A stretch of 9,169 nt of DNA from Parachlamydiales bacterium (GTDB taxonomy: Bacteria > Chlamydiota > Chlamydiia > Chlamydiales > SM23-39). Each line of letters starts with the position of its first letter. Position 1 is the stretch's first letter. Below are positions 6,133-9,169 of this stretch, piece by piece. The stretch covers positions 1 through 9,169 of the forward strand of contig PLXF01000176.1 in NCBI GenBank assembly GCA_003151315.1, written 5' to 3'. The notes below the pieces were generated by a model. That model was not told where the DNA came from, ran no database searches, and saw only the letters and a program-made list of their open reading frames with translations. The position numbers and the translations under genes were made by a program.

Positions 6133-7169
6133 AAAAAGCATTGATTACGGGAGTTACAGGACAAGATGGCTCCTATTTAGCCGAGTTTTTATTGGAAAAG
6201 GGGTATCAGGTGCATGGATTAGTCCGCAGATCCTCTTCTCCTAATCGAGAACGGATTGGCCACCTACTTGCAGATCCTCATTTTGTTTTGCACGAAGGAG
6301 ATTTGGGCGACTCTTCTAGTTTGAAAAGGATTGTCGACGCAGCGCAGCCCGAAGAAATTTATAACCTGGGCGCCATGAGTCATGTAAAGGTCTCTTTTGA
6401 CGTCCCTGAATATACAGCCGATATCGATGGAGTGGGCGTATTGCGCATTTTAGAGGCGATTCGCGACATCAACCCAAAAATCCGCTTCTATCAGGCCTCA
6501 ACCTCTGAGTTATTTGGCAAGGTAATGGAGTGCCCTCAAAGTGAAACAACTCCGTTTTATCCTCGATCTCCTTATGGCGTAGCCAAATTGTATGCCTATT
6601 GGATTGTCGTGAACTACCGAGAAGCGTACGACATGTATGCATGCAACGGGATTTTATTTAATCACGAGAGTCCTCGCAGAGGCGAAACATTTGTTTCGAG
6701 AAAAATCACATTGGCCGTGGCAAAAATATCGTTAGGGCTTCAGCAAAAACTGATCGTAGGCAACCTCGATGCTAAACGGGATTGGGGCTATGCGAAAGAT
6801 TTTGTCGAAGGGATGTGGCTTATGCTGCAGCAAAAAAAGGCCGAGGATTTTGTTTTAGCCACAGGGATTACAACAACGGTTCGCAGTTTCGTAGAATGGT
6901 CCTTTGCCGCAGTTGGGGTCTCTATTGTTTGGGAAGGGGTGGGGATTACAGAGATTGGACGGGATCAGAGCACAGGAAAAGTGCTAGTGGAAGTTTCTCC
7001 TCAATTTTTCCGACCGGCCGAGGTGGATATTTTGATCGGAAACGCAGAAAAGGCGCGGAAGCAATTAGGTTGGACGGCAAAAACTTCGGTGAGAGAGCTC
7101 GTCGATCTAATGATCCGCTCTGATCTAGAGGCTAGTCCTCCTGGACGGTTGGAAGCGAGCGTCCGATGA
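6129..7169 (+). CDS. gmd: GDP-mannose 4,6-dehydratase
   Basis: Cytosolic extended short-chain dehydrogenase converting GDP-D-mannose to GDP-4-keto-6-deoxy-D-mannose, the branch point for GDP-fucose, GDP-rhamnose, perosamine and related sugars. The 346-residue protein has the Rossmann motif ITGVTGQDGSYLAE (6-19; G8, G11, G14), HEGDLGDSSSL (55-65), NLGAMSHVKVSFD (79-91), catalytic STSE (T125, E127), and the YxxxK pair Y149/K153 in SPYGVAK. It also has LFNHESPRRGE (176-186), KRDWGYAKDF (216-225) and FFRPAEVD (293-300), all typical of Gmd. The final dozen or so residues extend slightly beyond the usual end. A Shine-Dalgarno AGGA (6119-6122) lies 6 nt before the ATG, which overlaps the lhgO stop by 4 bp. 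No reductase or epimerase-reductase partner is in the window. Gmd paralogues that act on GDP-manno-heptose exist, so that substrate is a less likely alternative. Confidence 0.95.
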   Translation: MKKALITGVTGQDGSYLAEFLLEKGYQVHGLVRRSSSPNRERIGHLLADPHFVLHEGDLGDSSSLKRIVDAAQPEEIYNLGAMSHVKVSFDVPEYTADIDGVGVLRILEAIRDINPKIRFYQASTSELFGKVMECPQSETTPFYPRSPYGVAKLYAYWIVVNYREAYDMYACNGILFNHESPRRGETFVSRKITLAVAKISLGLQQKLIVGNLDAKRDWGYAKDFVEGMWLMLQQKKAEDFVLATGITTTVRSFVEWSFAAVGVSIVWEGVGITEIGRDQSTGKVLVEVSPQFFRPAEVDILIGNAEKARKQLGWTAKTSVRELVDLMIRSDLEASPPGRLEASVR

Positions 7170-8224
7170 TCCGACTCTGTGTCGATGCACGGATGTTTTC
7201 CAGCTCAGGGATCGGTACGTGCATTCGGCATCTTATCCCTTATGTCAGCCGGCCCCCTTTTGATACGACCTTTTTGGTTGACCGACACGCTGTGTTTCCA
7301 GGCAAAAAAATCCCCTTTCAGGCGCCCATCTATTCTTTGTCGGAACAGGCGCAATTTCCTTGGAAAATTCCCCCCTGCGATCTGTTCTGGTCTCCCCATT
7401 ACAATGTCCCTTTACTTCCTATTAAAAGCCGAATTACGGTGGTGACCATTCATGATATGTGCCATTTAGCCATGCCTTTTTCTCGGGGAAAAAAGATGGT
7501 CGCAAAACAGCTATTGCGCTATGCCTATAAAAAATCGGAAAAGGTCATTACCGATTCCCAATTTTCCCGCATGGAAATTCAGAAATATTTAGGCAATTCG
7601 TCAGGCAAAATCGACGTGATCTATCCGGGAGTGGATCTCGAAGAATTTTCTCCGCTGCAAGAGATCGAAGCGTTTAAAAATAAGCATAACTTAGGCGATC
7701 AGATTTTCCTGTTTGTGGGAAATTTTAAGGCTCATAAAAATCTAGAAATTTTGCTCAAGGCATTTGAGCTCTTACACCGAAGCTCTCTGCAGCTCGTATT
7801 AGTGGGAAAAAAAGGGGACCCAAAGATCTCCTATCTCATACAAAACAGTCGCTGCAAAGAGCGTATTATCTTGCTAGGCGAAGTCTCTCAAGAAGATCTC
7901 CCCCTGTTGTATGCTTCGGCCTCCGCCTTTATTTTCCCCTCTTTATATGAGGGATTTGGGCTTCCCCCTTTGGAAGCGATGGCTTGCGGGTGCCCTGTGA
8001 TCGCTTCACAGGCAGCGAGCATCCCTGAAGTGTGCAGAGATGCAGCTCTCTATTTTTCTCCCCATTCAGAGATTGAGCTGGCCGAGCAGATGGAGCGGAT
8101 AATTGATGACAGAAGTCTTAGAGATGAGCTAATAGCTAAAGGGCTCGATCGGTGCCGGGAATTTTCTTGGGAGAAAACGGGGACCGCTTACCGAACGTTA
8201 TTTGAGCGGTTATGCACGGGATAA
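7166..8224 (+). CDS. Family 4 (GT-B) glycosyltransferase
   Basis: A 352-residue retaining glycosyltransferase of GT4, predicted to transfer a sugar from a nucleotide donor (GDP-mannose-derived is plausible here) to a lipid-linked glycan on the cytoplasmic side of the membrane. The N-terminal half opens with LCVDARMFSSSGIGTCIRHL (4-23), the glycine-rich acceptor-side loop, and has VVTIHDMCH (92-100) and VITDSQFSR (127-135). The donor half has VIYPGVDLEEFSP (151-163), LFVGNFKAHKNLEILLKAF (182-200), LVLVGKKGD (210-218), and the nucleotide-sugar EX7E motif in YEGFGLPPLEAMACGCPVIA (261-280; E262 and E270). No signal peptide or membrane segment is evident. The ATG overlaps the gmd stop as ATGA; GGAAG at 7151-7155 is a rather distant Shine-Dalgarno. 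Length is normal for the family. Linkage and exact donor cannot be read from sequence. Confidence 0.92.
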   Translation: MIRLCVDARMFSSSGIGTCIRHLIPYVSRPPFDTTFLVDRHAVFPGKKIPFQAPIYSLSEQAQFPWKIPPCDLFWSPHYNVPLLPIKSRITVVTIHDMCHLAMPFSRGKKMVAKQLLRYAYKKSEKVITDSQFSRMEIQKYLGNSSGKIDVIYPGVDLEEFSPLQEIEAFKNKHNLGDQIFLFVGNFKAHKNLEILLKAFELLHRSSLQLVLVGKKGDPKISYLIQNSRCKERIILLGEVSQEDLPLLYASASAFIFPSLYEGFGLPPLEAMACGCPVIASQAASIPEVCRDAALYFSPHSEIELAEQMERIIDDRSLRDELIAKGLDRCREFSWEKTGTAYRTLFERLCTG

Positions 8225-9169
8225 AAAGCGCGATTATCCACGATTGGCTCGTATCGGCTGTAGGGGGCGGAGAAAAATCGCTCCAAGCTATTCACGGTCT
8301 ATTCCCCTCTCCTATTTACACACTCCTCAAAAGCGAAGCGGGATTAAAAGGGACCTATTTCGAAGGTCTCGATATCCACACCTCATTTATCCAAAAGCTC
8401 CCTTTCGCGGAAAAAAAATATCGAACTTATCTCCCTTTTTTTCCCTTAGCGATCGAACAGTTTGATTTAAGTCGTTACGATCTTGTTTTGTCCTCTTCCC
8501 ACTGCGTTGCAAAAGGGGTTATCTGCCATCCCGATCAGCTCCACATTAGCTATTGCTACACTCCCATTCGTTACGCTTGGGACTTAATGAACCAATACTT
8601 GACTGAGAGTCGATTAGATCGGGGCGTAAAAGGGGCCCTCGCCCGCCTTGTTCTCCACTATATTCGGGGGTGGGATACCCATTCTTCACACCGAGTGGAC
8701 GAGTATGTGGCGATATCCCATTACATTGCCCGGCGCATTAAAAAATTTTACGGCCGCGAAGCCACGGTAATTTATCCTCCCGTTGACATCTCTTTTTTCC
8801 AAGCAGGGGAGAAAAGAGAAGAATATTACGTTACCGCCTCGCGGATGGTCCCTTACAAGCGGATCGATCTGATTGTAGAGGCATTTAGCCACATGCCGGA
8901 TAAAAAGTTAATTGTGATTGGTTCAGGCCCCGACGAGGAGAAGATCCGAAAAAAGGCTAAAAATAATATCGAGCTTCTCGGGTATCAGCCCGACCATGTG
9001 CTTCGCTCTTATTTGCAAAAAGCGAAAGGGTTTGTTTTTGCTGCGATCGAAGATTTCGGCATTCTCCCCGTAGAGGCAATGGCGTGCGGCACTCCGGTGA
9101 TTGGCCTCGGGCAAGGGGCCCTCTGCGAGACGGTGAAAGAAAATATATCGGGTCTGTTTTTTGACGAGC
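8212..9169 (+). CDS. WbaZ-like family 4 glycosyltransferase, 3' end missing
   Basis: An open frame running off the right edge with 319 complete codons visible. The N-terminus has AIIHDWLVSAVGGGEKSL (7-24), and further on come LSSSHCVAKGV (93-103) and HISYCYTPIRYAWD (111-124), a set characteristic of the WbaZ-type mannosyltransferases of O-antigen synthesis. The donor domain has VIYPPVDISFF (187-197), YVTASRMVPYKRIDLIVEAF (206-225), LIVIGSGPDEEKI (233-245) and the EX7E motif in EDFGILPVEAMACGTPVIG (280-298; E280 and E288). Only the C-terminal few dozen residues are likely missing. ATG 8212 overlaps the previous gene by 13 nt and has a modest GAGCGG upstream; the strong family motif begins at residue 8, supporting this start. 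A mannosyl or mannose-derived donor would fit Gmd in the same operon, but this is inference. Confidence 0.9.
   Translation, partial: MHGIKSAIIHDWLVSAVGGGEKSLQAIHGLFPSPIYTLLKSEAGLKGTYFEGLDIHTSFIQKLPFAEKKYRTYLPFFPLAIEQFDLSRYDLVLSSSHCVAKGVICHPDQLHISYCYTPIRYAWDLMNQYLTESRLDRGVKGALARLVLHYIRGWDTHSSHRVDEYVAISHYIARRIKKFYGREATVIYPPVDISFFQAGEKREEYYVTASRMVPYKRIDLIVEAFSHMPDKKLIVIGSGPDEEKIRKKAKNNIELLGYQPDHVLRSYLQKAKGFVFAAIEDFGILPVEAMACGTPVIGLGQGALCETVKENISGLFFDE

Noticed and set aside
6782..7123. 113-codon open frame within gmd
   Set aside because: It overlaps the well-supported gmd frame, has no family-like motifs and is compositionally a shifted reading of it.
8202..8465. Open frame over the start of the last gene with an arginine-rich product
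   Set aside because: It is an out-of-frame shadow of the WbaZ-like gene at 8212, which has clear family motifs.
8686..8892. Minus-strand open frame near the right edge
   Set aside because: It is antisense to the WbaZ-like gene, with no recognisable protein motif or ribosome binding signal.

Overview
This window is a tightly packed, all-plus-strand stretch of a bacterial surface-glycan (LPS O-antigen, capsule or similar) biosynthesis locus. It holds four glycosyltransferases and five sugar or carbon-metabolism enzymes. By eye the base composition is moderate (roughly mid-40s % GC, not counted). There is no rRNA, tRNA, insertion sequence, CRISPR array or phage gene. Nothing fixes the taxon. 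The gene style would fit an environmental chlamydia or another Gram-negative with a mosaic O-antigen island, but that is a weak guess.

Layout. 3-1208: 5'-truncated gene for a TIGR04372-type putative glycosyltransferase. 1177-2103: family 2 glycosyltransferase. 2104-2146: the longest non-coding gap (43 bp), with a good sigma70-like promoter whose -35 box overlaps the preceding stop codon. 2147-3187: medium-chain zinc dehydrogenase. 3213-3992 and 3989-4951: a transketolase split into TPP-binding and C-terminal subunits. 4948-6132: L-2-hydroxyglutarate oxidase (LhgO). 6129-7169: GDP-mannose 4,6-dehydratase (Gmd). 7166-8224: family 4 glycosyltransferase. 8212-9169: WbaZ-like glycosyltransferase, cut by the right edge. 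From the first transketolase gene onward every junction overlaps (four ATGA overlaps of 4 bp, then one of 13 bp), which suggests one translationally coupled operon. There is no gene-free stretch over 300 bases.

How they may work together. Gmd makes GDP-4-keto-6-deoxy-mannose, and the glycosyltransferases assemble the glycan, at least one probably using a GDP-mannose-derived donor. The unusual part is the dehydrogenase / split transketolase / LhgO block between glycosyltransferases and Gmd. Split transketolases often serve specialised pathways, so this block may make or modify an unusual (possibly branched or higher-carbon) sugar. LhgO may recycle 2-hydroxyglutarate formed when nucleotide-sugar dehydrogenases regenerate NAD+ with 2-oxoglutarate. 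Both ideas are inference. No GDP-fucose synthase, GDP-rhamnose reductase or perosamine aminotransferase is in the window, so the final sugar is unknown.
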